A DNA stretch of 64,000 nucleotides from Roseovarius sp. MMSF_3359 (GTDB lineage Bacteria > Pseudomonadota > Alphaproteobacteria > Rhodobacterales > Rhodobacteraceae), in the NCBI RefSeq assembly GCF_030733385.1, contig NZ_JASHJC010000005.1, positions 248,001-312,000 of the forward strand, read 5' to 3'. The notes under the pieces are model-generated. The model searched no databases, was not told where the DNA came from, and saw nothing but the letters and a program-made list of their open reading frames with translations. Below, in pieces: positions 35,452 through 44,823 of the stretch (the stretch's first letter is position 1; every line of letters begins with the position of its first letter). The position numbers and the translations under genes are program-made.

Positions 35452-36624
35452 ATGAGCGGTAAGATTTTCAGGTTTGCGCCACCCGCCATGCCGCCGGAAG
35501 TGGTGAACATCTTCAAATCAGGAGATTCGGAGGGCGAGCAGCCATCATCTGCACCCGATCCCGAGGCCACCGGCGCGAACCCGCCGGACCCTGCAGCCTT
35601 CGCCAGCAGCCGGACACCGCGGCGCGACACGCACGAACCCGTAAAAAAAGAGGGAGATGCCGTTCATCAACCGGATAAGAAGCCCTATATGCGCAAAAGC
35701 CGTGCACTTTCGCCGCTGGTTAAATTAATGGAAGGTCCACGCAATTCGAGTTACACGAATCCCATGAACAGTACGATTGAAATTTATACTCAACATTTCG
35801 AGCTGAAAGAGCGACCATTTACGCTTTTGCCCGACCCGGATTTTCTGTTCTGGTCCCCTGCCCACCAGCGGGCCTTCACGATGTTGGAATACGGAACACT
35901 CACCGGCGCGCCGATCACTCTTATTACTGGTGAGGTTGGCGCCGGGAAAACGACGCTGCTGCATCATTTCCTCAAGAACCTGGATGAGAACTTCAAAGTG
36001 GGCATGGTGTCCAATGCCCATGGCTCACGCGGGGAGTTGTTGCGGTGGGTTCTGATGTCGCTGGACCAACCGGCGAGCGAGGCCGCCACTTATGTCGACC
36101 TCTTCGACCAGTTCCAAGAATACCTGATTTCGGAATACGCCGCCGGCAATCGCGTCATCCTGATTTTCGACGAGGCACAGAACCTGAGCCAGGAATCGCT
36201 TGAAGAGCTGCGGATGTTCACCAACATCAACGCCAATAAGGATGAGTTGCTGCAGCTTGTCCTCGTCGGCCAGCCCGAACTGCGCGAAATTGTCCAGCAA
36301 CCCGAACTTCGCCAATTCGCGCAACGGGTTGCATCAAGTTTCCACTTGAACACTATGGATGAAAGCACAACTTTAGCCTACATTGGCCACAGACTGAAAA
36401 AGGCCGGTGCGCCGCGGAACCTGTTTACCGAAAGCGCCAGCAGACTGGTCCACAAGAACACCCACGGCGTGCCAAGACTTGTGAACCAACTATGTGACCT
36501 GTCCATGGTCTATGCATTTGCGAAGAACCAGAAAACCGTAACCTTGCTGACTGTTGAACAGGTTCTGGAAGATGGCGCCTTCTTCGGCGCCCCTGCACCG
36601 GAAAAGAACGACGAGACCGCGTAA
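35452..36624 (+). CDS. ExeA-like AAA ATPase of the exopolysaccharide locus (XrtA-associated type)
   Basis: A 390-residue ATPase. The AAA domain starts after FELKERPFTLLPDPDFLFWS, the family signature, with Walker A GEVGAGKTT (about residues 160-168), Walker B LIFDEAQ (about 235-241), LVGQPELRE and a C-terminal lid with THGVPRLVNQLCDLSM. An N-terminal extension of about 105 residues, rich in Pro, Ser and charged residues, is unusual; most relatives begin at the MxxxFYGLxEKPF position. ATG at 35452 (AGAGG upstream) is preferred to a GTG two codons earlier. Its stop overlaps the Wzz gene start. Confidence 0.86.
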   Translation: MSGKIFRFAPPAMPPEVVNIFKSGDSEGEQPSSAPDPEATGANPPDPAAFASSRTPRRDTHEPVKKEGDAVHQPDKKPYMRKSRALSPLVKLMEGPRNSSYTNPMNSTIEIYTQHFELKERPFTLLPDPDFLFWSPAHQRAFTMLEYGTLTGAPITLITGEVGAGKTTLLHHFLKNLDENFKVGMVSNAHGSRGELLRWVLMSLDQPASEAATYVDLFDQFQEYLISEYAAGNRVILIFDEAQNLSQESLEELRMFTNINANKDELLQLVLVGQPELREIVQQPELRQFAQRVASSFHLNTMDESTTLAYIGHRLKKAGAPRNLFTESASRLVHKNTHGVPRLVNQLCDLSMVYAFAKNQKTVTLLTVEQVLEDGAFFGAPAPEKNDETA

Positions 36625-38183
36625 TGATGCTTGATTTTAAATTTTTCCTGTCGCTGTTCCTTCGACGCCTCCACTATTTCCTGGTGGTGGCGATCGCCGT
36701 TTCCGCCTTCGGGACGACCGTCGCCTATACCCTGCCCGCCGGATATGAGGCCAAAGCCAAGCTGCTGGTTGAATCACCGCAGATCCCCGGGGATCTTGCG
36801 TCCTCGACCGTACGGACCGGTGTTGCCGAGCTTCTGGAGATTATCGCGCAGCGGATCCTGACCCGCGCCAGTCTTCTGGATATCGCCCGTAAGTTCGACC
36901 TCTACAAAGATGACCGCAATATCAGCGCCGACGAAATTGTCGCGGACATGCGCAAACGCATCAAGATGACCCTGCCCGGCAGGCGGGATGCGGCTTCGTT
37001 CGTGCTGGTCTCCTACCTGGCAAAGACAGGCGAGACCTCAGCGCAGGTCACCAATGAGGTTGTCACGCTGATCCTGCAGGAAAACACCGCCATCAGAACC
37101 GCGGTCAGCGGTCAGACACTGGATTTCTTCAAGAACACGGTGAAGAAGCTGGACGAAGAACTGGCCGAGCAAGGCCAGAAAATCCTCGCTTTCAAGAGCC
37201 AGAACCAGGGGGCGCTGCCCGACAGCCTCGATTTTCGCCGGAACCGGCAGGCGTCCTTGCAGGAGCGCGTTCTCAACATGGAACGGGAACTGGCCAGTCT
37301 GCGGGACCGCCGCATGCGGCTGGTCGATCTCTATCAGCGCACCGGCGAGGTACAGATAACCGGTGACCAGCTTTCGCCCGAAGAACTCCGCCTTCAGGAG
37401 CTCAGTAACCAACTGGCCTCGGCCCTGGTACTGTATTCGGAAACCAACCCGCGGGTGAAAGCTCTGAAGGCGCAGGTCGATGCCGCACAGCAACAGGTCG
37501 CATCGTTGCAGAGTGGCTCGGGCGGCGAAGCGATGTCCGCCTACGAGGTTCAGCTTGCGGATCTCGATGGTCAGATGGAATTTCTCCTTGAGGAGAAGAA
37601 GACCGTAGAAGACGAGTTGGCCGAACTCGAATTGTCAATCGACCGGACACCTGCAAACGCGATCACACTGAGCTCGCTTCAGCGGGATTATGACAATATT
37701 CAGCTTCAGTACAATCAGGCGACGGCCGATTTCAACGCCGCCCGCACGGGCGATCAGATCGAGGCGCAGTCGCGCGGTCAGCGGATCACCGTGATCGAAC
37801 AGGCCGTGGTACCGCTCAACCCAACCAGCCCGAAACGCAAGAAAATCGCCTCGGCTGGTATTGCCGGCGGCATCATGGCGGGTCTTGCGGTGGTCGTGCT
37901 GATCGAGCTTCTGAACAATTCCGTCCGGCGATCCGTTGACCTGACGAACCGGCTGGGGATCGCGCCCTTTGTGGCCGTGCCCTATATCCGAACACGCCGT
38001 CAGGCGAACCTGAGACGGTTTATCATTTTCCTGGCACTGGTGATTGTTGGTCTTGGCATACCTATCACCCTGTTCCTGCTGCACACATATTATCTGCCGA
38101 TGGATCTGCTGATCGAAAAAGCCCTCGAGAAGACGGGCATTGCCGATCTGGTGAAGCAGTTCCGGCAGTCGTTTGGTAACTAG
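36624..38183 (+). CDS. Wzz/GumC-like chain length determinant protein
   Basis: A 519-residue polysaccharide co-polymerase. It has a first membrane helix at about residues 15-37, a long periplasmic coiled coil (LDEELAEQGQKILAFKSQNQ region and ALKAQVDAAQQQVASLQ) and a second helix near residues 463-485, preceded by the proline-rich VVPLNPTSPKRKK motif. It sets the length of the polysaccharide and touches the export channel. Its ATG overlaps the ATPase stop by one base, and the kinase gene follows by 15 bp. Confidence 0.92.
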   Translation: MMLDFKFFLSLFLRRLHYFLVVAIAVSAFGTTVAYTLPAGYEAKAKLLVESPQIPGDLASSTVRTGVAELLEIIAQRILTRASLLDIARKFDLYKDDRNISADEIVADMRKRIKMTLPGRRDAASFVLVSYLAKTGETSAQVTNEVVTLILQENTAIRTAVSGQTLDFFKNTVKKLDEELAEQGQKILAFKSQNQGALPDSLDFRRNRQASLQERVLNMERELASLRDRRMRLVDLYQRTGEVQITGDQLSPEELRLQELSNQLASALVLYSETNPRVKALKAQVDAAQQQVASLQSGSGGEAMSAYEVQLADLDGQMEFLLEEKKTVEDELAELELSIDRTPANAITLSSLQRDYDNIQLQYNQATADFNAARTGDQIEAQSRGQRITVIEQAVVPLNPTSPKRKKIASAGIAGGIMAGLAVVVLIELLNNSVRRSVDLTNRLGIAPFVAVPYIRTRRQANLRRFIIFLALVIVGLGIPITLFLLHTYYLPMDLLIEKALEKTGIADLVKQFRQSFGN

Positions 38184-38198
38184 TTTGGAGAGGTAAAG

Positions 38199-39071
38199 AT
38201 GGAACGTATTCAGTCCGCCCTCAACAAGGCCCGTAAGGCCCGGCAAGAGCAGCGCGAGAATCAGAACCGAGAGGCCGCCGCGCCTGCGTCCGAAAGCACG
38301 CAGGACGCGCCGCTTGAGACCTATGTGATCCCCAAGGACATGTCTGTCGCCAGCCGCGAAGAGGTCTGGAAAAGAATCCCGGCGTTCCACCCCAAGGAAA
38401 AACAACTGGCCAGCAGCCGGATCGTGGCCTATCGCTCAAGCCACGATTCTGTCCCTTATGACGTGATGCGGACGAAACTTCTGCATCAGATGCGGGCCAA
38501 TAAATGGTCACGGGTGGCGATCGTGTCCCCGTCGCAGGGCGCGGGCAAGACACTGACCTGTGTCAATCTTGCGTTCAGCCTCGCGCGACAGACCAATTTC
38601 TTTGCTGCCCTGATCGAGCTCGACATGCGCAGGCCCGCACTTGCCAAGGCGCTCAAGATCAACGACGATTGCCAGTTTTCGCGCGTCCTGTCCGGCGAGG
38701 ACCCGGCGGAAATGCACCTGCGCCGTTACGGCAAGAACCTGTTTTTCGGCTGCAACAAGAACACGGTGCGCAACCCTGCCGAACTCCTGCAGGGGGCAAA
38801 TGCCGGCAAGGTCGTCGACGAAATCGAAGCCCAGTTTCAGCCCGACATCATGGTGTTCGACACGCCCCCGGTTTTTGCGGGCGATGACACGCTGGCATTC
38901 CTCGATCAGGTCGATTGCGTTCTTCTGGTCGCCGAGGCCGAGAAATCGACCATCGAAGAGATCGACAAATGCGAGCAGGAACTGGCCGCGCGCACAAACG
39001 TGCTTGGCGTCGTTCTCAACAAGTGCCGCTATCTCAGCAAACACGAAGAATACGGCAAGGAATATAGCTGA
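38199..39071 (+). CDS. CpsD/CapB-like tyrosine kinase-type ATPase
   Basis: A 290-residue BY-kinase-like protein. It has Walker A SPSQGAGKT (about 109-117), Walker A' LIELDMRRP (about 138-146) and Walker B IMVFDTPPVF (about 217). The last residues hold two tyrosines (KHEEYGKEYS), fewer than in typical tyrosine clusters, so the extent of autophosphorylation is uncertain. In exosortase/EPS loci this protein works with the Wzz-like protein just upstream. A GAGAGG ribosome-binding site precedes the ATG. Confidence 0.9.
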   Translation: MERIQSALNKARKARQEQRENQNREAAAPASESTQDAPLETYVIPKDMSVASREEVWKRIPAFHPKEKQLASSRIVAYRSSHDSVPYDVMRTKLLHQMRANKWSRVAIVSPSQGAGKTLTCVNLAFSLARQTNFFAALIELDMRRPALAKALKINDDCQFSRVLSGEDPAEMHLRRYGKNLFFGCNKNTVRNPAELLQGANAGKVVDEIEAQFQPDIMVFDTPPVFAGDDTLAFLDQVDCVLLVAEAEKSTIEEIDKCEQELAARTNVLGVVLNKCRYLSKHEEYGKEYS

Positions 39072-39086
39072 CGCTACCGGCGCTGG

Positions 39087-39911
39087 CTATTTTATAAGCC
39101 GCTTCAACGCTTTAAGTGCAGATTTAACCGGTCCACCGGTCGGCTTGCCATGCGCCCAATGGGTCACGCCGGCGCTTTCGAGGTCGTCGAGATACCCGTC
39201 ATACTTGGTCAGCATGACAGTTTTGCCATCCGATTCCACGCGGCGGGGCTGATCGCCGTTCGGGGCGCATTTTTCGATGATCCGATAGGCCACAGACCCC
39301 ACCTCATGCGGGCCAAGCTCATGGGGGTCATGTGCATCCCGGCCGATCGCAAGGTTCACCGCAATGCCAAGCGCGCCGGGCCCCGCCATCATGTAGCCTT
39401 CGAATTTCCGGGTGTTCAGGATGGTTTCGGTCGCATACGCGATCGCCTTTTCAAGGATCGGATGGCCCGGGCTGCTGCAGATAAAGGCGTTGAAAACCGC
39501 ATGGGGCACGGTCCCGGTGTTCGGCACGACAAAGCTGTCGTCCGGGCGCAGGACGGACTTGAGGCTGGATTGGCAGACCGTATCAATATCAGCGTAGACC
39601 CCGCCATGTTCGAACAGCACGCAGTATCGCCAAAGATCGGCCCGGTGCGCCCCGCGCGGCATCTTGTGGTAGGCGGCCAGCACGTCCGAATCGAACCGGT
39701 CGGACAGAAGCGCGATCTGATCGTCGTCATCATAGAAGCGGTATTCGCATTCGGGATTGTGATCGCGCCAGCTTTGCGCCGCCTCATAGGTGCGATCCGG
39801 CAGTTCCGTGGACAGGAAGGTCTGATGAATAATGGCCGGAATGCTGCCAGCAACGCAGGTCGCGGACCCGTTTGCCTCCCGGGCGGGAATTCGTTTTTCG
39901 ATCTGCCGCAA
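39087..39911 (-). CDS. DXD-type glycosyltransferase (GT32/capsular polysaccharide type)
   Basis: A 274-residue protein with the pattern IPAIIHQTFLS near residue 24 and the DXD metal-binding motif GGVYADIDT (about 103-111) that mark Och1/GT32-like sugar transferases. The start is probably a TTG at 39911 with GGAG eight bases upstream; no ATG precedes the family start. It is convergent with the kinase gene and downstream of opgG on the same strand. Confidence 0.85.
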   Translation of the reverse strand: MRQIEKRIPAREANGSATCVAGSIPAIIHQTFLSTELPDRTYEAAQSWRDHNPECEYRFYDDDDQIALLSDRFDSDVLAAYHKMPRGAHRADLWRYCVLFEHGGVYADIDTVCQSSLKSVLRPDDSFVVPNTGTVPHAVFNAFICSSPGHPILEKAIAYATETILNTRKFEGYMMAGPGALGIAVNLAIGRDAHDPHELGPHEVGSVAYRIIEKCAPNGDQPRRVESDGKTVMLTKYDGYLDDLESAGVTHWAHGKPTGGPVKSALKALKRLIK

Positions 39912-39998
39912 ACCAAATACTCCAATCGCTGGATGTCTAATGCAATGGATCGTGTCGAAAGGAAAGCCATTCCGGTCGGTACCGCTTGAACGGACTGT

Positions 39999-41576
39999 TT
40001 ACTCGGCCGCGCCAATATTCATCTTGAGCTTCCGGTGCCGTTCGCGCTCATGCAGGACATAGCGGACCTGTTGGCCATCCGGCATTTCGTACAGGTTTTT
40101 GAGCGTCTGCGTTTTCTTGCGGAACTGGCGTTCGACTTCGACAAGACCGCCGCTGTCGTCATAGCGCATCTGGTCGGTCCAGGTCGCGGTCCAGAAAATC
40201 ACCGGGTCGTAGAAGGATTTGCGGAACGTCGCATCATAGTTGACCGACGCGATTCGCATGTTCTGACCACCTGCATCCGGTTCATAGGTGCGTTCCTGGT
40301 GGCCGGGAAAGCCGATCGAGATGATCGCGGGCGCACTGTCGTGAAAGCCGTTGGAGGCGAAAACGCCGATATCGACGCGGTTTGAAAGACGGTCGGTCGT
40401 CGGCACCACTTTCCAGGTGTCATGCCAATCGACGCTGATTTCGGCCTTGGCGCCTTTGTCACCGATGGGCGAAATTCGCACCCGCTCGGGGTCACCACGC
40501 AAGACGACCCAGGTGAACGTCAATTCATGCCCGTTGGGATCGGCGGTTTTGCCCGCGGAGACCACCATTCGCTTGGTGAAATCCAGACCGCGCCAGACCC
40601 GGGCGACGGCGGAGGGGGTATCAAAGAGAATTTCGGAAAGCTCGGCCAAGCCGGCGGCGGTGCGGAAATCTTCGTCTTCAACCTCGATATAGACCATCGG
40701 CGGGATCTGATCCGGCTGCAGCGAGGCGGCGAGCGAGACCATCCGCTCGGGCGCAAGTTGTTTCTTGGAGAAAACCGGCGGGTGGGCAAAGCCGGTCAGG
40801 TACGCCTCGCGCGAATAAACGGCCTTGAGGCTGCGGCGCAGGATCATCTGCAAGGTCGGTGCGATCAGGTTCTTGTCTTGCAGAACTTTCTGGGTGTCGG
40901 GGCGCATCGCAGCAAGCGACAGGAGCATCGCCCGGATAAACGGTTTGTCGGAATAGGACGACCCCTGGGTGATGACCATGTAGGGCCAGCTTGCCGGAAA
41001 GACATCCTGACGGTCGTAATCACGATGTTCCGGATAGATATAAAGGTGGTTGGTCACATAGGTCAGAAACGCCCGCATCGGTCCCGCGGGCGTCGTCATC
41101 GCCAATCGCGGTTGGCTGCGTTTGCGCTGACCGCTGGTGATGGCGGTGGACGAATTCCCGATCACGATGGCGGGCAGGATGATCTTCCCCGCAAGACCGT
41201 AGTCAAGGTTAAGCTCCTGCAGCTCACGACCAAAGACAAGCTTCGAGACCCGCGGAAAGGACCCCACTTTCGGCAGGGAATGCCCACGATCATGGTTGTC
41301 GTAGACGACGTTGTCGAACCCCGCCGCAAGACCCCGGTTATAGAGCTGCCGCAGCAGGGTCGCTTCGGGCGAGGTGTCGGTCAGATCAAGGATCGGCAGA
41401 TTGGGAGAGGCTTTGGGGATCTCGAAATTCGGCGCGGTCCACGCCACCTGGCCGAAAGGGACCAGGTCTTCGCGGGTCACGACACCGGGATCGGCCTGCA
41501 ACGCGGCAGCGGATGTAACAAGGGCAAGCGAGGTCGCAATCAAACGTCGCGGGGAAAACATTTTCAAACTCTTCAT
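39999..41576 (-). CDS. opgG: periplasmic glucan biosynthesis protein OpgG/MdoG
   Basis: A 525-residue periplasmic protein of the OpgG/OpgD family, needed for osmoregulated periplasmic glucans. It has a signal peptide (end about ALQADP) and the conserved regions GLAAGFDNVVYDNHDRG, MRAFLTYVTNHLYIYPEHRDYD and AYLTGFAHPPVFS-like stretches. The usual partner, the glucosyltransferase OpgH, is not in the window. The first ATG (41576) is used; the ATG five codons later, with AAGAG upstream, may be the real start. Confidence 0.93.
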   Translation of the reverse strand: MKSLKMFSPRRLIATSLALVTSAAALQADPGVVTREDLVPFGQVAWTAPNFEIPKASPNLPILDLTDTSPEATLLRQLYNRGLAAGFDNVVYDNHDRGHSLPKVGSFPRVSKLVFGRELQELNLDYGLAGKIILPAIVIGNSSTAITSGQRKRSQPRLAMTTPAGPMRAFLTYVTNHLYIYPEHRDYDRQDVFPASWPYMVITQGSSYSDKPFIRAMLLSLAAMRPDTQKVLQDKNLIAPTLQMILRRSLKAVYSREAYLTGFAHPPVFSKKQLAPERMVSLAASLQPDQIPPMVYIEVEDEDFRTAAGLAELSEILFDTPSAVARVWRGLDFTKRMVVSAGKTADPNGHELTFTWVVLRGDPERVRISPIGDKGAKAEISVDWHDTWKVVPTTDRLSNRVDIGVFASNGFHDSAPAIISIGFPGHQERTYEPDAGGQNMRIASVNYDATFRKSFYDPVIFWTATWTDQMRYDDSGGLVEVERQFRKKTQTLKNLYEMPDGQQVRYVLHERERHRKLKMNIGAAE

Positions 41577-41726
41577 GGGCTAAATGTTCACCAAAAACAT
41601 CAGGTTTGGCCAGTAAAATTTGTGTTGTCCAGGAGGTGACGTCTGCTTAAGTCACGGTTCCGCCTGTCTCCAGCACAAGTGCCGCGTTGGATACCAAAGA
41701 ACCACCCGAGGACACCGGGAGCTTGG

Positions 41727-42671
41727 TTACAGCTCTCTGAATTTAATCGGTTTCAGATTTGGGAACGCTTCCGCCATCTGCGGTTCCAAAGCGTCGAGAA
41801 AAGCAAATCTCTTGCGGTAAAGCGATCGCTTCTTGGGCTTGATTTCCTCCAGCGTTTTCCGCACCGGGTGCGGCGGAAACTTGTAGAGGTTGTCGTCCCC
41901 CAGAACGCCCCCTCTTTCCTGCCACGGGATATCGTAATCCTGCGGGAAATCACCGGTCTGGTTGAAAAACGGATGGCGGCGGTGGCGTTCCTTGTCGCTG
42001 ACCGCATAGGCGTGTTTCACGTCGAGGATACGGCACAGGATGCCGAAACACTCCATCAGGAAGTCGCGCGGCCTGAGCCCGTGCAGCGCCTTGGTCAGAT
42101 CGCGGTACACATCCAGGATCCCGTCCACGTTGCGGCCCTGACACCCCCCGATCAAAGCGGCGCGACCTCCATCGGGCGCCTCGAAGAGCGAAAAGGTCAG
42201 TGCAAAGATCAGCGTCTCATCCTTGAAGAGGCTGATCGTGAGGCCACCTTCGCGCATGAGCCATAGCGGCTGATGCAGGATGACACGCAGGCCGGGATAT
42301 TGCTCGTCCAGGCTGGCCAGGACCAGTTTTTCATCGAGATCAAACCGCACCGGACCGCCGATCTTGTCGATTTCCGCGTAATGGGCCTCAAATCGGTCCA
42401 GCCGTTTGGCAGCATCCCAGGTAGCGCATTGATACGGCCAGATGAGCAGGCCCAGCATCTGCTTGCGCCCGTCCAGCGCGTTGCGCAGCGAAGAACCGGC
42501 CGGTGCGTTCCGCATCCGCATCAACGCCTCACGATGGCGGATACCGGCGGCAAACATCCGGGATTTCAGCCAGAGCATCTTGGGCGACCGGCCCTTGAAT
42601 GCGGCGGCGATCCCCTCTCGCAGAAGCGGCATATAGCTGGTCGTTGATGTTTGCGATGTCACGGCACTCAA
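41727..42671 (-). CDS. DUF535 (VirK/YbjX) family protein
   Basis: A 314-residue soluble protein of the DUF535 family. Visible marks are WPYQCATWDAAKRLDRFEAHYAEI in the N-terminal third, the GGCQGRNVDGILDVYRDLTKALHGLRPRDFL block and LDVKHAYAVSDKERHRRHP. VirK and YbjX are linked to envelope integrity, but no reaction is known. The frame opens with a TTG at 42671; a GTG at 42662 is also possible and neither has a strong site. It is divergent from the ABC exporter. Confidence 0.85.
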   Translation of the reverse strand: MSAVTSQTSTTSYMPLLREGIAAAFKGRSPKMLWLKSRMFAAGIRHREALMRMRNAPAGSSLRNALDGRKQMLGLLIWPYQCATWDAAKRLDRFEAHYAEIDKIGGPVRFDLDEKLVLASLDEQYPGLRVILHQPLWLMREGGLTISLFKDETLIFALTFSLFEAPDGGRAALIGGCQGRNVDGILDVYRDLTKALHGLRPRDFLMECFGILCRILDVKHAYAVSDKERHRRHPFFNQTGDFPQDYDIPWQERGGVLGDDNLYKFPPHPVRKTLEEIKPKKRSLYRKRFAFLDALEPQMAEAFPNLKPIKFREL

Positions 42672-42993
42672 CTCTTTCTCTCACCAGCGCGGTTTCAAAA
42701 TCCATAACAAATAGAGGTTCTTGCCCGGGCAGGAGACCTGGGTTGAACATGAGGCTGTAGAATATAATAGAACACGCCAGTCAAGTCGCATCGCGGAAAC
42801 AGGCTGTCCCCGATACGCCGCCGCCCGGCCTTTACCAAGTGCCGCAACGCCCTTGGCAAAACGGCCATATAGTGTGAAAAGGCTCGGGAATGTGTGCCGT
42901 TGGTCCCCTTGGAACACCACCATAGTGCCAAGGATTTGCCCCATCGCCGCCTTTCGGACACTGCATGTACCGTCCTGAGTTTGGGAATCGCGA
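42672..42993. other. divergent intergenic region
   Basis: About 320 bp between the DUF535 gene and the ABC exporter. A 109-codon open frame on the minus strand has no recognisable domain. No clear promoter or hairpin was seen. Confidence 0.4.
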
Positions 42994-44799
42994 ATGATTG
43001 ATGTTTTCAAGAAACTGATGGCACTGTTCGAGGAGCGCGAACGCAGGCGTTTCTACGTCTTGATCTGCCTGATGGTTTTTGTTGCCTTTGCCGAAGTGTC
43101 CGGCATCTCGACGTTCCTGATCCTGCTGCGTGTCCTGTCGGATCCTGCCACGATTTTCGACAACCAGTATCTCAACTGGGTTTATGAGGGGCTTGGGTTT
43201 TCCGAGATCTTCTATTTCCAGATCTTCATGGCCAGCATGGTCCTGCTGATCCTTATGGTCAGCCTCGTGATCAAGGCGGGTGGCAATTACGCGATCATAC
43301 GGTTTTCGACCATGCGCGGCTTTACCTTGTCGAGCCGTCTGCTACAGGCCTACCTGCATCAGCCCTATACCTGGTTTCTGGAGCGCAACAGCGCAGACGT
43401 GTCGAAAAGCGTTCTGGCTGAGGTGCAAAACCTCATCAATCAGATCGTCATTCCCGGTAGCCGTCTTCTGTCGAACATCATCCTGGCAGCAACCATCATC
43501 GCGTTTCTCCTCTTTGTCGATCCGAGCGTTGCCATCGTGTCGGCACTTTTGCTGGGGGGAGCCTATGCGGCAATCTACATCAAGCTGCGGGTCAAACTTC
43601 TTGTCCTCGGTGAAGAGATCCTTGCCGCGAACCAAGAGCGATTCCGCCTGACCCAAGAAGCAACCGGTGGGTTCAAGGAGGTCAAACTGCTGGGGCTCGA
43701 GGACAGCTATGTCTCGGGCTTTCGGAAGCCTGCGAAACGTCTGGCCCGCAGTGTGGCGTTGGCACAGGTCATCAATCAACTGCCCCGCTATGCGCTCGAG
43801 GCGCTGACCTTCGCGGTGCTTTTGTCCGTCATTCTGTTCATGATCTTCCGCAACAACGGTGACATTACCGCGGCGATCCCGATCCTTGGCGTCTTTGCCA
43901 TTTCGGTGATGCGGCTGCTGCCGGCATTGCAGCAGGTCTATGCCGCGATTTCGCAGATACGCAACGCCAAGCCGGTGCTGGACCATATCCACGAAGATTA
44001 TGCCGATGCGATGAAACACAAGGCGGACGAGCCGACCAATGCCGACGGTACGGACAAGCTGCCCCTGGAACGTGAGATCGTGCTGCGCGACATCGCGTTC
44101 GGCTATGCCAAGAGCCACAAACGCGCCATCAACAACCTCAGCCTGACCCTTCCTGCCTTTACAACAATGGGCATTGTCGGCGGCACCGGGTCCGGCAAAA
44201 CAACGGTCGCCGACCTGATCCTCGGGCTTCTGAAGCCCGACAGCGGCGACATTCAGGTGGATGGCGTGACGCTGGACCGTGACAACATGCATGCCTGGCG
44301 GCGGTCGCTGGGATATGTCCCGCAGAGCATCTATCTGACCGATGCAACGATCGCCCAGAACATCGCCTTTGGTGTCCCCAAGGACGCCATCGACATGGCT
44401 GCGGTCGAACGCGCGGCCAAAACCGCCGTGCTGCATGATTTCGTGATGAAAGAGTTGCCGGAGCAGTACGACACCATCGTTGGTGAGCGCGGCGTTCGGC
44501 TGTCCGGTGGGCAGCGGCAGCGGATCGGGATTGCGCGGGCGATGTATCACGATCCGTCCCTGTTGATCCTCGACGAGGCAACCGCGGCCCTCGACAACCT
44601 GACTGAAAGCGCCGTGATGGAAGCGGTTCAGAACATCCGCAACGACAAGACCATCATCATGATCGCCCACCGCCTGAGCACGGTGCGGAAATGCGATCAG
44701 ATTTTCCTGCTGGAAGAGGGGCGCCTTGCCTCGTCCGGCACGTTTGACGAGCTTGTCGCCAATAGCGACACGTTCCGTCGTATGGCTGCAAATGAGTAA
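42994..44799 (+). CDS. ABC transporter, fused permease and ATPase (polysaccharide/lipid export type)
   Basis: A 601-residue ABC exporter with six membrane helices in residues 1-320 and a C-terminal ATPase: Walker A GGTGSGKTT (about 393), Q-loop GYVPQSIYL, signature LSGGQRQRIGIA (about 502), Walker B LLILDEATAAL and the H-loop IAHRLSTV. The family includes MsbA- and PglK-like flippases of lipid-linked sugars, so it may flip or export repeat units made by the neighbouring transferases. The next gene follows by 24 bp. Confidence 0.88.
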   Translation: MIDVFKKLMALFEERERRRFYVLICLMVFVAFAEVSGISTFLILLRVLSDPATIFDNQYLNWVYEGLGFSEIFYFQIFMASMVLLILMVSLVIKAGGNYAIIRFSTMRGFTLSSRLLQAYLHQPYTWFLERNSADVSKSVLAEVQNLINQIVIPGSRLLSNIILAATIIAFLLFVDPSVAIVSALLLGGAYAAIYIKLRVKLLVLGEEILAANQERFRLTQEATGGFKEVKLLGLEDSYVSGFRKPAKRLARSVALAQVINQLPRYALEALTFAVLLSVILFMIFRNNGDITAAIPILGVFAISVMRLLPALQQVYAAISQIRNAKPVLDHIHEDYADAMKHKADEPTNADGTDKLPLEREIVLRDIAFGYAKSHKRAINNLSLTLPAFTTMGIVGGTGSGKTTVADLILGLLKPDSGDIQVDGVTLDRDNMHAWRRSLGYVPQSIYLTDATIAQNIAFGVPKDAIDMAAVERAAKTAVLHDFVMKELPEQYDTIVGERGVRLSGGQRQRIGIARAMYHDPSLLILDEATAALDNLTESAVMEAVQNIRNDKTIIMIAHRLSTVRKCDQIFLLEEGRLASSGTFDELVANSDTFRRMAANE

Positions 44800-44823
44800 C
44801 GCGGCCTTTTCGGATATCCCGGC

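Noticed and set aside
42681..43010. Minus-strand open frame (109 codons) in the divergent gap
   Set aside because: No domain, no good ribosome-binding site, and it overlaps the start of the ABC exporter.
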